Origin: Synechococcus sp. CBW1002
GTDB taxonomy: Bacteria; Cyanobacteriota; Cyanobacteriia; PCC-6307; Cyanobiaceae
Assembly: GCF_015840915.1 (NCBI RefSeq)
Contig: NZ_CP060398.1
Location: 1,178,001 to 1,242,000, forward strand
Direction of reading: 5' to 3'
DNA length: 64,000 nucleotides
The translations under genes were made by a program, and so were the position numbers. Below the pieces are notes generated by a model. The model was not told where the DNA came from and searched no databases. It worked only from the letters and a program-made list of their open reading frames with translations. Shown here piece after piece: positions 9,090-18,703 of this stretch (positions within the stretch are counted from its first letter, which is position 1; every line of letters begins with the position of its first letter).

Positions 9090-11273
9090 ATGGCCCTCCC
9101 CCCAGCCAGTGCCCCTGGCGGCACGCTGCAGGCCTCGGAGGTGCCCCAGGAGCCGCTCAGGATCCTGCTGATCAGCATCCATGGCCTGATCCGGGGCAGC
9201 CAGCTCGAACTCGGCCGGGATCCCGACACGGGCGGGCAGACCAAGTACGTGGTGGAGCTGGCCAAGGCCCTGGCCCGCAGCCCCTGGGTGGCGGGTGTGG
9301 ATCTGGTCACCCGCCGGATCGAGGATCCCGCCGTCAGCGGCGACTATGCCGAGCCTCTGGAGCCGCTGGCAGACAAAGCGAGGATCGTGCGGATCGACGC
9401 GGGCCCGCCCGATTACCTCCGCAAGGAGGAACTCTGGGATCACCTCGACAGTTTTGCCGACCATCTCTTTACCTGGATCCAGAATCAGCCCGCCAGGCCC
9501 GATGTGCTGCACAGCCACTATGCGGATGCCGGTTACGTGGGCGTCAAACTTGCCCGTATGACGGGGCTGCCCCTGGTGCATACGGGCCACTCGCTGGGGC
9601 GTGACAAGTATCGACGCTTGATCTCCATGGGTCTCGCCCTTGAAAAGATCGAGGACGATTACAAGATCTCCAGGCGTATTGATGCCGAAGAGGAGGTGAT
9701 CAACCAGGCGGCGCTCGTGATCACCAGCACGCGCAATGAAATCGAAGATCAGTATGAACTCTATGACTGTTACAACCCTGACAAGATGGTGGTCGTCCCG
9801 CCCGGCACAGACCTCCAGCAGTTTCATGTTGCTGATGGGTCTGATCCGCTTCAGGGCTCGGGTTTTCAGGACGGGCTTCAGGTTTCTCTGAAGGATCCGA
9901 CCAAGCCCATGATTCTGGCGCTCTCCAGACCGGATCTGCGCAAGAACATCATCACGCTGCTGGAAGCCTACGGAGAGTCGAAGCCACTCCAGAGACTCGC
10001 CAATCTGGTGATCGTGGCCGGCAATCGTGATGACGTGCGGGATCTCGATGAAGGCCCCCAGACGGTGTTCACCGAGTTGCTGATTGCCATGGATTCCTAT
10101 GACCTCTATGGCCTGGCCGCCCTGCCCAAGCACCACAGCTCCGATGAGGTTCCCCTCATCTATCGCCTGGCAGCCAGCACCCGGGGTGTGTTCGTCAATC
10201 CTGCTCTAACAGAGCCCTTTGGCCTGACCCTGCTGGAGGCAGCCGCCAGTGGCCTGCCTTTGGTGGCCACGGAGAATGGTGGCCCGGTGGACATCATTGC
10301 CAACTGCCGCAATGGCCTGTTGGTGGATCCCCTCAACAAGGAGGCGATTGCCCAGGCCCTGATCACCATTCTTGAAGATGCCAACCAGTGGCAGACCTTC
10401 TCACACAATGGAGTGCGCCATGTGGCCCAATTCTATTCCTGGGATGCCCATGCCGAGGCTTATCTCCATCAGCTCAACCAGCTGGTTCATCAGCAGCGAT
10501 CGCCCCTGGCCTCCTCGCGAATCCTCAGCGGCGACCGCCGGCGCACCAAGGCCATCTTCACCGCCATTGACAACACGTTGCTGGGGGATCGGGAAGGCCT
10601 GAGTCTGCTCAGCCAGTTGATCCGTGAGCGCCGCAAGGGCTGTCTGTTCGGGATTGCCACCGGGCGGCGTCTCGATTCCGTCCTGACGATCATTCGCGAG
10701 TATGATATCCCTGTGCCGGATATCTTGATCACCAGCCTCGGTACGGAAATTTACTATGCTCCCCACTGGCTACCCGATCTAGCCTGGGCCAAGCACATCA
10801 ATCACCTCTGGACTCCCCAGGTGCTCAGGGCGACGCTGAAGGAGCTACCTGGTCTGCAGCCTCAGTCGAGAAAGGAACAAAGTCAATTTAAATATTCCTA
10901 TCACTATGATAGTCAACATGCACCGTCTCTGGATCAGGTCAGGGCCATTCTCAGGCAGCAAGACCTATCGGTCAATGTGACTCTGTCATTTGGTCAGTAT
11001 CTCGACTTTGTGCCTGTCCGGGCCTCCAAGGGGCAGGCCTTGCGATTCATCGCCCAGCGCTGGAATATCCCGTTGGATCGGATCCTGGCCACCGGGGGGT
11101 CCGGTGGCGATGAAGACATGCTGCGCGGCAACACCCTGGGGGTTGTTGTTGCTAACCGTCACCGGGAGGAACTGTCCATTCTGGGAGATACCGAGCATGT
11201 CTATCTCGCGGAGCAATCCCACGCCAGAGGGATCCTTGAGGCCCTTGAACACTATGACTTCTTCAATCTCTAG
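9090..11273 (+). CDS. spsA: Sucrose-phosphate synthase, GT4 plus phosphatase-like domain
   Basis: Predicted 727-residue enzyme making sucrose-6-phosphate from a nucleotide-glucose and fructose-6-phosphate. The glycosyltransferase part (residues about 20-470) has DTGGQTKYVVELAKAL, GHSLGRDKYRRL and the retaining GT4 motif EPFGLTLLEAAASG. The C-terminal 240 residues resemble sucrose-phosphate phosphatase (HAD fold), but the first motif reads TAIDNTL, so the nucleophilic Asp of DxDxT is replaced by Ala and the domain is probably not a working phosphatase. This two-domain layout is known from other cyanobacteria. Sucrose is a compatible solute, so salt control is likely, but no operator is recognisable. 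Confidence 0.92.
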   Translation: MALPPASAPGGTLQASEVPQEPLRILLISIHGLIRGSQLELGRDPDTGGQTKYVVELAKALARSPWVAGVDLVTRRIEDPAVSGDYAEPLEPLADKARIVRIDAGPPDYLRKEELWDHLDSFADHLFTWIQNQPARPDVLHSHYADAGYVGVKLARMTGLPLVHTGHSLGRDKYRRLISMGLALEKIEDDYKISRRIDAEEEVINQAALVITSTRNEIEDQYELYDCYNPDKMVVVPPGTDLQQFHVADGSDPLQGSGFQDGLQVSLKDPTKPMILALSRPDLRKNIITLLEAYGESKPLQRLANLVIVAGNRDDVRDLDEGPQTVFTELLIAMDSYDLYGLAALPKHHSSDEVPLIYRLAASTRGVFVNPALTEPFGLTLLEAAASGLPLVATENGGPVDIIANCRNGLLVDPLNKEAIAQALITILEDANQWQTFSHNGVRHVAQFYSWDAHAEAYLHQLNQLVHQQRSPLASSRILSGDRRRTKAIFTAIDNTLLGDREGLSLLSQLIRERRKGCLFGIATGRRLDSVLTIIREYDIPVPDILITSLGTEIYYAPHWLPDLAWAKHINHLWTPQVLRATLKELPGLQPQSRKEQSQFKYSYHYDSQHAPSLDQVRAILRQQDLSVNVTLSFGQYLDFVPVRASKGQALRFIAQRWNIPLDRILATGGSGGDEDMLRGNTLGVVVANRHREELSILGDTEHVYLAEQSHARGILEALEHYDFFNL

Positions 11274-11338
11274 GCTTCTGCTGTTCGCGATCGCCCCGAT
11301 CCTGCCCGCGATGTCCCCTCTGCTCCCGCAGGCTGTCC

Positions 11339-12199
11339 ATGGCTGCTGACCCTCCGGCCCGGTTGTTGCTCTGCACGGATCTCGACCGCACCCTGATCCC
11401 CAATGGGCGGCAGCCTGAGTCGCCCGCCGCCAGAAGCCTGTTCGCCCGCCTGGTCCAGCGGCCCGAGGTGACTCTGGCCTATGTCAGCGGCCGCGATGCC
11501 GCCCTCGTGGCGGAGGCGATCGTGGACTATGCCCTCCCATCACCGGACTGGGTGGTGGCCGATGTGGGCACCACTCTCCTGGAGGTGGCTCCCGATGGCT
11601 GGCGGGCCCATCGCGGATGGCACCAGAGCATCGGGGTGGATTGGGCCGGTCGCACGGCCCAGGATCTCCACCAGTTGCTGGCGGATCTCTCCCCCCTGGA
11701 CTTGCAGGAGCCCGCCAAGCAGAACACCTACAAGTTGAGCTACTACCTCCACCTGGATGTTGACGTTCCCAGCCTCTGCGCTGAAATCGAGCGGCGGCTG
11801 GAGCTTGAACAGCTGCGCGCCAGTCTGATCACCAGCATGGATGAGCAGGCTGAGATCGGCTTGCTGGATGTGTTGCCGCCTGCAGCCACCAAGTTGCATG
11901 CGGTGCGCTTTCTGATGGAACTGCTGGGTTTTGATTCCTCTGAGACCCTCTTCTGTGGGGACAGCGGCAATGATCTGCCGGTGATGACGAGTGACCTCCC
12001 TTCGGTTCTTGTGGCCAATGCAGATCCTGCGCTGATGGCCCAGCTAGGCTGTTCTGCGGGGGAGCGATCCCCTCGGGAGACTCTCTATCTGGCACAGGGC
12101 GGCTTCATGGGGATGAACGGCAACTACGCCGCCGGAATTGTGGAAGGAGTGCTTCACTTCCACCCGCAGTTATCGGGCTGGTTGGCCGAGCCTTGTTGA
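11339..12199 (+). CDS. spp: Sucrose-6-phosphate phosphatase (HAD superfamily)
   Basis: Predicted 286-residue HAD phosphatase releasing sucrose from sucrose-6-phosphate. Motif I is intact (CTDLDRTLIP, the DxDxT nucleophile), motif II is AYVSGRD, and motif IV is FCGDSGNDLPVM with the Mg-binding acidic residues. It lies 65 bp after spsA on the same strand, so synthase and phosphatase act as consecutive steps from one transcript. A mannosyl- or glucosylglycerate-type phosphatase is the main alternative by sequence, but the neighbours favour sucrose. Confidence 0.87.
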   Translation: MAADPPARLLLCTDLDRTLIPNGRQPESPAARSLFARLVQRPEVTLAYVSGRDAALVAEAIVDYALPSPDWVVADVGTTLLEVAPDGWRAHRGWHQSIGVDWAGRTAQDLHQLLADLSPLDLQEPAKQNTYKLSYYLHLDVDVPSLCAEIERRLELEQLRASLITSMDEQAEIGLLDVLPPAATKLHAVRFLMELLGFDSSETLFCGDSGNDLPVMTSDLPSVLVANADPALMAQLGCSAGERSPRETLYLAQGGFMGMNGNYAAGIVEGVLHFHPQLSGWLAEPC

Positions 12200-12305
12200 G
12201 TTCAGCCCCTTTGGCGTCGTCAGGTGCCGATGAAATCTGATTGGCCAGCTTGAATGCAACCGAACAGTGTGTTGACGATTCGTTTCTCTTGCCTGCACTC
12301 GAATC

Positions 12306-14261
12306 ATGTATGAACAGGTCTCCCACTCGCTGCTCAATGCAATTCTTGATGACCTGAAACCTGAGATCCGACGTCAGGATCTCAGACACTTCTATACGCG
12401 CTTGGGTGCCAACTTTTATGCGATTTACTCGCTGTTCTTCCGTCTATATGGTCACAGGCCTGATTTCAAGCGCCAGATGCTGGGCTTGGTCGAAACGATG
12501 GCGGAAGGTTATATCAATCGTTCGCCTGAGCTGGAGGCGCTCGACATAGCCCGGGAGAAGGACCACAACTGGTTTCTCTCCCAGCAATGGGTCGGCATGG
12601 CCCTTTACACCAATGGCTTCGCCAGAAACCTGCGGGATCTGGCTGACAAGACCGAGTATTTCCAGGAACTCGGGGTCAACATGATTCATGTGATGCCGAT
12701 TCTGAAGTGTCCAATCGGCAAGAGTGATGGCGGCTATGCCGTGAGCGACTTCAGGCAGATCGATGACCGGGTCGGTGATCTGGAGGATCTTCAGCATCTT
12801 GCCTCGGAGCTGCGTCAGCGCCAGATCCTGTTGGTGCTTGACATCGTGATGAATCACACTTCGGATGAGCATACCTGGGCTCGGAAGGCCGTCGCGGGAG
12901 ATCCTATCTATCAGGATTACTACTATATGTATGAGAGTCGCGATATCCCTGACCTTTTTGAGAGGTCAATGCCTGAAGTCTTTCCTGAGTCGTCGCCGGG
13001 CAACTTCACCTGGAATGAGGAGACCCAGCGCTGGGTCATGACGGTCTTCCACGATTATCAATGGGATCTCAATTACAGTAATCCTGAAGTCTTCATTGAA
13101 ATGCTGGGAGTGGTGCTGTTCTGGGCCAACAATGGTGTTGACATCATGCGGTTGGATGCGGTGGCATTCCTGTGGAAGGAAATCGGCACCGACTGTCAGA
13201 ACGAGCGTAATGCCCATCTTCTGCTCCAGCTGATGAAGGACTGCTGCCAGGCCACGGCCCCGGGAGTGTTATTCATTGCTGAGGCGATTGTCGCCCCTGT
13301 CGAGGTGATTAAATATTTCGGCGAAGATGCGATCAGCGCCAAGGAGTGCGAGATTGCTTACAATGCCACCTTCATGGCCCTGCTCTGGGATGCGGTGGCG
13401 ACCCAGAACGCCAGGCTGCTCACCCGGGGGCTCAGGAGTCTTCCCAATAAGCTGGATCGTGCCACCTGGCTCAACTATCTGCGTTGTCATGATGACATCG
13501 GCTTCGGTTTTGATGACCAGGATGTGTTGGCTGTCGGTTATCAGCCCAGGTCCCATCGGCGGTTTCTGACCGACTTCTTCTGTGGTGAGTTTGAGGGATC
13601 TCCCTCCCGGGGACTTCCATTCATGCGCAATGAAGTCACGGGGGATGCTCGCATCTGTGGCTCCCTGGCCTCCCTTGCGGGTCTGGAGAAGGCGATGCAG
13701 GAAGAGAATCCGGTGGCAATCAATATCGCGATCAGTCGAATTCTGATGCTGCATAGCCTGATCTTTTCGTTCGGTGGTATTCCCTTGCTCTACAACGGTG
13801 ATGCCCTTGGCCTGCTGAATGACTATAGCTATCAACAGGATCCAGCCAAGGTCTCAGACAACCGCTGGGTGCATCGGCCAAGCATTGATTGGCAGCATGC
13901 CGAGCGGCGTCATCAGAGCGGCACAGTGGAGAATCGGCTGTTCACGGCGTTACGGCGGATGATCGCCATCCGTAAGTCGCTGGATGCCTTTGCCGATTTC
14001 AACAACCGAGAGTTGTTGGATACGGGTAACGAGCATCTGCTCTGCTTCTTGCGTTCCTATCAGCAGCGTCCCTCCGAGCAGGTCTTGGTGGTGGCTAACT
14101 TCCATTCCACTCCGCAGGCCCTCCCTGTTGATGTGCTGCGGCGGCGCGGGCTCGATTTCACGGCTCCGCTGATTGATGTGTTCACCGGTCGCAGGCCCCA
14201 CCAGATCGAGGAGAATATCTTGCTGCAGAGCTATCAATTTTACTGGCTGAAGCAGGTCTGA
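12306..14261 (+). CDS. ams: Amylosucrase (GH13)
   Basis: Predicted 651-residue alpha-amylase-family enzyme that transfers glucose from sucrose to a glucan, releasing fructose. Catalytic residues can be placed by pattern: nucleophile Asp in DIMRLDAVAF (about residue 282), acid/base Glu in LFIAEAIVAP (about 325) and the stabilising Asp in RCHDDIGFGF (about 396), close to the Neisseria numbering. The N-terminal helical domain (YTRLGANFYAIYSLFFRLYG) is typical of amylosucrases rather than sucrose phosphorylases. It follows the two sucrose-synthesis genes, as in Synechococcus PCC 7002, although no fructokinase gene lies between. Its 3' end overlaps the convergent tauE frame by 80 bp. Confidence 0.9.
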   Translation: MYEQVSHSLLNAILDDLKPEIRRQDLRHFYTRLGANFYAIYSLFFRLYGHRPDFKRQMLGLVETMAEGYINRSPELEALDIAREKDHNWFLSQQWVGMALYTNGFARNLRDLADKTEYFQELGVNMIHVMPILKCPIGKSDGGYAVSDFRQIDDRVGDLEDLQHLASELRQRQILLVLDIVMNHTSDEHTWARKAVAGDPIYQDYYYMYESRDIPDLFERSMPEVFPESSPGNFTWNEETQRWVMTVFHDYQWDLNYSNPEVFIEMLGVVLFWANNGVDIMRLDAVAFLWKEIGTDCQNERNAHLLLQLMKDCCQATAPGVLFIAEAIVAPVEVIKYFGEDAISAKECEIAYNATFMALLWDAVATQNARLLTRGLRSLPNKLDRATWLNYLRCHDDIGFGFDDQDVLAVGYQPRSHRRFLTDFFCGEFEGSPSRGLPFMRNEVTGDARICGSLASLAGLEKAMQEENPVAINIAISRILMLHSLIFSFGGIPLLYNGDALGLLNDYSYQQDPAKVSDNRWVHRPSIDWQHAERRHQSGTVENRLFTALRRMIAIRKSLDAFADFNNRELLDTGNEHLLCFLRSYQQRPSEQVLVVANFHSTPQALPVDVLRRRGLDFTAPLIDVFTGRRPHQIEENILLQSYQFYWLKQV

Positions 14262-15072
14262 CATCCACTGCTCCAACACCCACAGGGGCCACATCCAGGC
14301 GGCTTCCTGCCTCGGTTCGCTCCAGGGGGCCGTTCCGGACGTCTGGGCCCAGCAGCAGACGCACTCCCGCCAGGCTCAGCACCAGAGCAAGGCAGCACCG
14401 GATGATCGGAACCGGCAGAACTCGGCTGCCCAAGGCGGCGCCGCAGCCGCCGAGGAGCACCACCACCGGGATCAGCGGCCAGGCTTCCGCCGGCACGCTT
14501 CTGCCGGTGGAGATCAGGCCTGCCAGCCCGGCCAGGGAGTTCACCAGGATGAAGACAACGGCCACGGCCGCTGTCTCGCGAGTGCGACTCCAGCCCGCCA
14601 GCAGCATCAGCGGACTGAGGAACACGCCCCCTCCCGTTCCGGTCAGCCCGGCCAGGAACCCCAGGGCACCGCCCACGGACACCAGCGTCGCCGGGCCGGG
14701 TGGCTGTACCTGCTCCGGATCCTGGGGTCTCTGCAAAAACCGCAGGGCCGAGCCCAGCAGAATCACCCCCACCAGGCTCTGGAACACCCGCTTCGGCAGG
14801 GCCAGGCTGCCCCCCAGGAAAGCCCCAGGGATCGAGAGCAGCACCAGCGGCCAGAAGCGTCGCCAGCGCAGGTGGCCCGCCTGGATGAACTGCCAACTCC
14901 CCAGCGCTGCCACAACCACGTTGAGCAGCAGGGCGGTGGGGCGGATCGTCTCCGGATCGGTGCCGAACAAGCTAAGGGCGGCGATGTATCCGGAGGCCCC
15001 TGCGTGGCCCACGCTGGCGTAGAGGAAGGCCACCAGGCCGAGGGTGAGCCACAGCCCTGGTTGGGCCTCCAT
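14182..15072 (-). CDS. TauE/SafE-family membrane permease
   Basis: Predicted 296-residue membrane protein of the TauE/SafE (sulfite/sulfoacetate exporter) family, with about eight hydrophobic segments. The repeated family glycine motifs are seen: YASVGHAGASGYIA in the first half and GFLAGLTGTGGGVFLSPLML in the second. The ATG at 15072 overlaps the moaE stop by one base (TGATG), so it is translated from the moaD-moaE-tauE transcript. The last 40 or so residues are hydrophilic and run antisense over the end of the amylosucrase gene. The substrate is unknown; co-operon Mo-cofactor genes hint at sulfur or oxyanion handling. Confidence 0.82.
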   Translation of the reverse strand: MEAQPGLWLTLGLVAFLYASVGHAGASGYIAALSLFGTDPETIRPTALLLNVVVAALGSWQFIQAGHLRWRRFWPLVLLSIPGAFLGGSLALPKRVFQSLVGVILLGSALRFLQRPQDPEQVQPPGPATLVSVGGALGFLAGLTGTGGGVFLSPLMLLAGWSRTRETAAVAVVFILVNSLAGLAGLISTGRSVPAEAWPLIPVVVLLGGCGAALGSRVLPVPIIRCCLALVLSLAGVRLLLGPDVRNGPLERTEAGSRLDVAPVGVGAVDVRPASASKIDSSAARYSPRSGGACDR

Positions 15073-15590
15073 CACGGCTGTTCCCGCTGGGGCTCTGCCG
15101 TGCCGGAACGCTCCCTCTCCGTTAACGGTGTGTTGCCCTCCACCCACCGACCGTTGCCGTCCACCCGCACCTCCTTCTTCCAGAACGGGGCCTCGTGCTT
15201 GAGCGCCTCCAGCAGTTCCTGGCAGCACCGCTGGGCAGGGCCGCGTCGATCCGCGGCCACCGCCACCAGCACGATCGCCTCGCCGGGGCGCACCTTCCCC
15301 ACCCGATGGCGGACCAGAACCGCCAGCACCCCATGGCGGACGGCGGCCTCGGCGGCGAGTCGCTCCAACTGGGCGTCGGTCATGCCGGGGTAATGCTCCA
15401 GTTCCAGCGCCGCCAGCGGTTCACCGGCTGCGCTCCAGCCCCGCACCCGACCGATGAAGTGGGTCACTGCCGGAGCTTCACTGCCGTCGCTCCAGGACTT
15501 CAGCGCCTCGAAGGGATCGAAGGGCCCGGCCTCCAGGGCGATCGCAAGGGTCGCTGTGACCTTTCGCGGTGCTGGGCTGGGATCAGCCAC
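15072..15590 (-). CDS. moaE: Molybdopterin synthase catalytic subunit
   Basis: Predicted 172-residue MoaE, the subunit that with thiocarboxylated MoaD inserts sulfur to form molybdopterin. Family motifs: VTHFIGRVRG, ELEHYPGMTD, RHRVGKVRPGE and LKHEAPFWKKE with the catalytic lysines. I prefer the GTG at 15590, which overlaps the moaD stop by eight bases; an ATG at 15620 is also in frame but overlaps moaD more. Its own stop overlaps the tauE ATG. Confidence 0.9.
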   Translation of the reverse strand: MADPSPAPRKVTATLAIALEAGPFDPFEALKSWSDGSEAPAVTHFIGRVRGWSAAGEPLAALELEHYPGMTDAQLERLAAEAAVRHGVLAVLVRHRVGKVRPGEAIVLVAVAADRRGPAQRCCQELLEALKHEAPFWKKEVRVDGNGRWVEGNTPLTERERSGTAEPQREQP

Positions 15591-15894
15591 CGGTGATTGG
15601 CGGCAGAAAGGCCACCTCATCGCCGGGGGCCAGGCTCTGGGTGGGATCGGCGAACTGCTGGTTCACCGCCACCCGCACCCCGGCGGGCCAGGGACCGAGT
15701 CCGAGCCGCTGCCAGACCTCGGCAGCGGTGGGGGCTTCCGCCAGTTCGCTGCCACCGCCCGCTTCCGGATCCAGGAGTGCCAGGCTCCGCTGCCCCCAGC
15801 CGGCCTTTTCGCGCAAGCGCGCGAACAGCCGCACGTTGAGGGGAGGCGGGGTGGCAGGCTTGGGTGTCATGGTTCCAGGCGATGCTGGCGCCAT
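15583..15894 (-). CDS. moaD: Molybdopterin synthase sulfur carrier subunit
   Basis: Predicted 103-residue (95 from a second ATG at 15870) ubiquitin-like sulfur carrier. The C-terminus is ...GDEVAFLPPITGG, ending in the Gly-Gly that is adenylated and thiocarboxylated, and the core has LNVRLFARLREKAG. It is first in the moaD-moaE-tauE operon and overlaps moaE. The 446 bp upstream to the divergent deaminase gene hold no recognisable gene. Confidence 0.88.
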   Translation of the reverse strand: MAPASPGTMTPKPATPPPLNVRLFARLREKAGWGQRSLALLDPEAGGGSELAEAPTAAEVWQRLGLGPWPAGVRVAVNQQFADPTQSLAPGDEVAFLPPITGG

Positions 15895-16215
15895 GTTGAA
15901 TCAGATCAGCCAGCTTTGTTGAGGTTCAGGACTTTCCCTCCATACAGAGCGGAAACGGGAAGCCAGTCGTTAGCTGTAGATTGGATGCACTGGCTTGCTC
16001 TTTTGAGCTCTGGATCAGCAGCAAGGATCTTCAGAAAGCCCACAGCAAAGCTGGCCAGCACCTCCCGCTTTATCTGGCACCTTGTTACGTTTGACAAAGC
16101 ACAATCTTCTTCAAGACTTGCACGACTAGCCTGTGATGTAAGGAGGTTTTGGCATTATTCTTCGTCGCTTTAATGATTGACAGCTTAGGGTTTTTCTCGT
16201 ACCGGCATTTGTAGT

Positions 16216-16260
16216 CTTGCGTTTGTCTGCCTTGCGTTTGTCAGCCTTGCGTTTGTCAGT
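16216..16260. repeat. Three tandem 15-bp repeats in the moaD-deaminase intergenic region
   Basis: Three head-to-tail units of cttgcgtttgtcdgy (15 bp each, two substitutions in all) end about 80 bp before the deaminase start. The 446-bp gap 15895-16340 otherwise shows no gene or RNA that I recognise. The repeat could be a protein-binding array or simple slippage; no function can be assigned. Confidence 0.7.
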
Positions 16261-16340
16261 GCGATCCCGTTTGGTCGAGATTAAGTCGCGAGCCAGGCTG
16301 GTGACACCTGCAGGGTTGGCTTGGCCATGCTGTTGCTTTT

Positions 16341-16946
16341 GTGATTCAAGCCATGACGTCTCCAGACATTGAAAGCGTCGAATACAAGAAGCGGTTTCTT
16401 CACGAGGCCACCCGCTTGGCGATCGAAGCCGTTGAGAAAGGATGGGGTGGACCCTTTGGCGCGGTGATTGTCAAGGATGGCGAGATTATCGGCCGAGGTC
16501 AGAATCGCGTGCTGCTCACTGGAATCCCGGTCTATCACGCGGAGGTCACGGCAATTATTGATTCCTGCTCCAGGATCAACTCCAAGGCGCTTCTGGGTTC
16601 CGATGTCTACGAAGGCAATCTGAAAATGATTCCACGTCCCGACGGATCTCCCGATCCAGTGCCGGAGAGGGCTCAGATGCTGAAGGGCTGTGATCTCTAT
16701 GTCAATGGAGCGCCCTGTCCGATGTGCATGAGCGCCATCTATTGGGCTCGGATCGATCGCTTGTACTTCGGCACCCGGCTGGAGGACACAAGCATGATTG
16801 GATTCGATGATGAGTTCCAGTACATCGACTTCCAGCTTCCCTGGGAGCAGCGCAAGGCGATTCAGTGTTTTCCGGATTTTGAGCGGGACTTTGCCCTCCA
16901 GGCCTGCCAAGCCTGGATCAACAAGCAGGATCGCCACCCCTATTGA
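16341..16946 (+). CDS. Nucleoside/guanine deaminase family protein
   Basis: Predicted 201-residue zinc deaminase of the CMP/dCMP-cytidine deaminase superfamily. The catalytic His-Ala-Glu is in YHAEVTAI and the two further zinc ligands in GAPCPMCMSAIYWARI, the same arrangement as guanine deaminase (GuaD) and TadA. About 25 residues are inserted between these motifs relative to short GuaD proteins. The start may be GTG 16341 or ATG 16353. A second family member, now broken, lies at 21390-22883. Substrate is not resolvable from sequence. Confidence 0.82.
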   Translation: MIQAMTSPDIESVEYKKRFLHEATRLAIEAVEKGWGGPFGAVIVKDGEIIGRGQNRVLLTGIPVYHAEVTAIIDSCSRINSKALLGSDVYEGNLKMIPRPDGSPDPVPERAQMLKGCDLYVNGAPCPMCMSAIYWARIDRLYFGTRLEDTSMIGFDDEFQYIDFQLPWEQRKAIQCFPDFERDFALQACQAWINKQDRHPY

Positions 16947-16961
16947 AAATCGTATGGCTCC

Positions 16962-17090
16962 ATGGCTGATTCTGTGACGCTGATTGCAGCAGGCCTGGTG
17001 CGGCTTGGCATGAGTGAAGCCTTGGCGACCTGGCACGCTCGACAGGTGGAGGCCTTGCCCAGGCAGAGTGGCTTCTCAGCACCGACCTGA
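16962..17090 (+). CDS. Possible 42-residue ORF, unknown
   Basis: A short ATG frame (MADSVTLIAAGLVRLGMSEA...) begins 16 bp after the deaminase stop. It has balanced composition but no recognised domain and no clear ribosome-binding site. It could be a small gene or chance. The rest of 17091-17177 shows nothing. Confidence 0.2.
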   Translation: MADSVTLIAAGLVRLGMSEALATWHARQVEALPRQSGFSAPT

Positions 17091-17427
17091 TATCTTCCCG
17101 CTCCGAGGTGATGGAAGGGTCTGGACCATTCTGAGTACCTTTCAGTCCAAAGAGAGTCTGGCCGCGTCCCTTTGCGTGGTGTAAAACCCGAGGCCCGAAT
17201 GCCCTGACTCAGAGGGTGAACAGGGTGGAATGACGGGCTGTCATTCCTGAGGCGCAGATGCACCTCGTTTTTCCACGATGAAATGAGGCGATTGACTTGT
17301 CAAGTCTCTCGTCTGATCGCGGCTGTGTTGTGAGCGGCAGGGGTCTTCTATGCAGCCCAGGGGTACAGCGCCGGCCCCCGGGCGGCGATTGAGGCCGCTG
17401 CGCCCTGTGGGGGCGCTGCCACCTCAA

Positions 17428-18703
17428 TCACCTGGGGCCTGCGTCTTGCACCTCTGCGGCGGCGGCGCTGAGCAGGGCCGGCAGATCCTCCAGCTCCGGG
17501 ATGGCGGCCATGCTCTCGGCTGAGAACATGCGGCGTCCCTCCAGCTGCCAGTGCTCGTGCTGCTCCAGCAATACCGCGCCCACCAGGCGGGTGATCGACG
17601 CGTCGTTAGGGAAGATGCCGACCACCCTGGTGCGGCGCTTGATCTCCTCGTTGACCCGCTCCAGCAGGTTGGTGCTCCAGACCTTCTTCCAGTGAGGCTG
17701 CGGGAAGTGACGGAAGGCCAGCACGTCCTCTCTGGCCTCGTTCATGAGCTCGGTGGCCTTGGGGAAGCTCTCCGCCAGCGAGGCGGCCAGGTCATCCCAG
17801 CGGCTGAGGATCTCTCCGGCATCCTCCTGAGCGAACACCGAGCGCAGGGCGGCGGTGACCATGCCCTGGTGGGCTTTGGGGACGCGCTGGAGAAGGTTGC
17901 GGGCGAAGTGGACGCGGCAGCGCTGCCACACACAGCCCTGCAGCTGGCGCCTGATGGCCTTGGTGAGGCCCACGTGGGCGTCGCTGATCACCAGCTTGAC
18001 GCCAGTGAGGCCGCGCTCCTACTGCTTCGCAGAAGCCTTCGGCTAGATCGAGGCAATGAACTCGCTCCAGAAGCCCTCGGTTTCGCTGCCTGTCACCTTG
18101 AGACCCAGCAACTCCCGGCGGCCGTCCGCGTTCACCCCCATGGCGACGACGACAGCCCGTGAGCAGACCTGCAGGGCCTTGCCCAGCCTGCCCTTGAGGT
18201 AGGTGGCATCCAGGTAGACGTAGGCGTAGCCGGACTCCTGCAGGGGCCGGCTCAGGAACGCCTGCACCTGCTGGTCGATCTCCTGGCAGATGCGACTGAC
18301 CTGGGATTTGGAGATGCCGCTCTGCGATCCCAGGGCCCCCACCAGGGCATCGACCTTGCGGGTGGAGACGCCGCCGATGTAGGCCTCCATGATCACGGCA
18401 TAGAGGGCCTGATCCACCCGGCGGCGGGGCTCAAGGATCGAGGGCAGGAAGCTGCCGGCCCGCAGTTTGGGGATCAGCAGGTCGATGTCGCCCACCTGGG
18501 TGGTGAGGCTGCGGGGCCGGTAGCCGTTGCGGTAGCCGAGCCGTTCCTCGCTGCGCTCATGGCGGTCGGCACCCAGAACGGCGGCAACCTCCAGCTCGAT
18601 CAGCTGCTGCAGGCCGTGGCGGGCCAGCTCCGGGATCAGCTCGCCGGCACTGCTGCCATCCAGTAGCGGCGCCAGGTCAACTGCGGCACGATGGGTCTTG
18701 GGC
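17428..18703 (-). pseudogene. IS256-family (mutator-type) transposase, frameshifted
   Basis: The transposase is split into two frames. The upstream part (18043-18700) reads ELIPELARHGLQQLIELEVA, GADRHERSEERLGYRNGYRP, then KSQVSRICQEID and YLDATYLKGRLG with the first catalytic Asp. The downstream part (17428-17991) continues with LVISDAHVGL (second Asp), ERVNEEIKRRTRVVGIFPN (catalytic Glu) and the family C-terminus. Between them, around 18000-18045, the frame is broken by stops. The 5' end abuts the group II intron, and no normal start codon precedes the conserved region. Confidence 0.85.

Noticed and set aside
16216-16260. CRISPR-like array
   Set aside because: The 15-bp units are contiguous with no spacers and there are no cas genes; no CRISPR was seen anywhere in the window.
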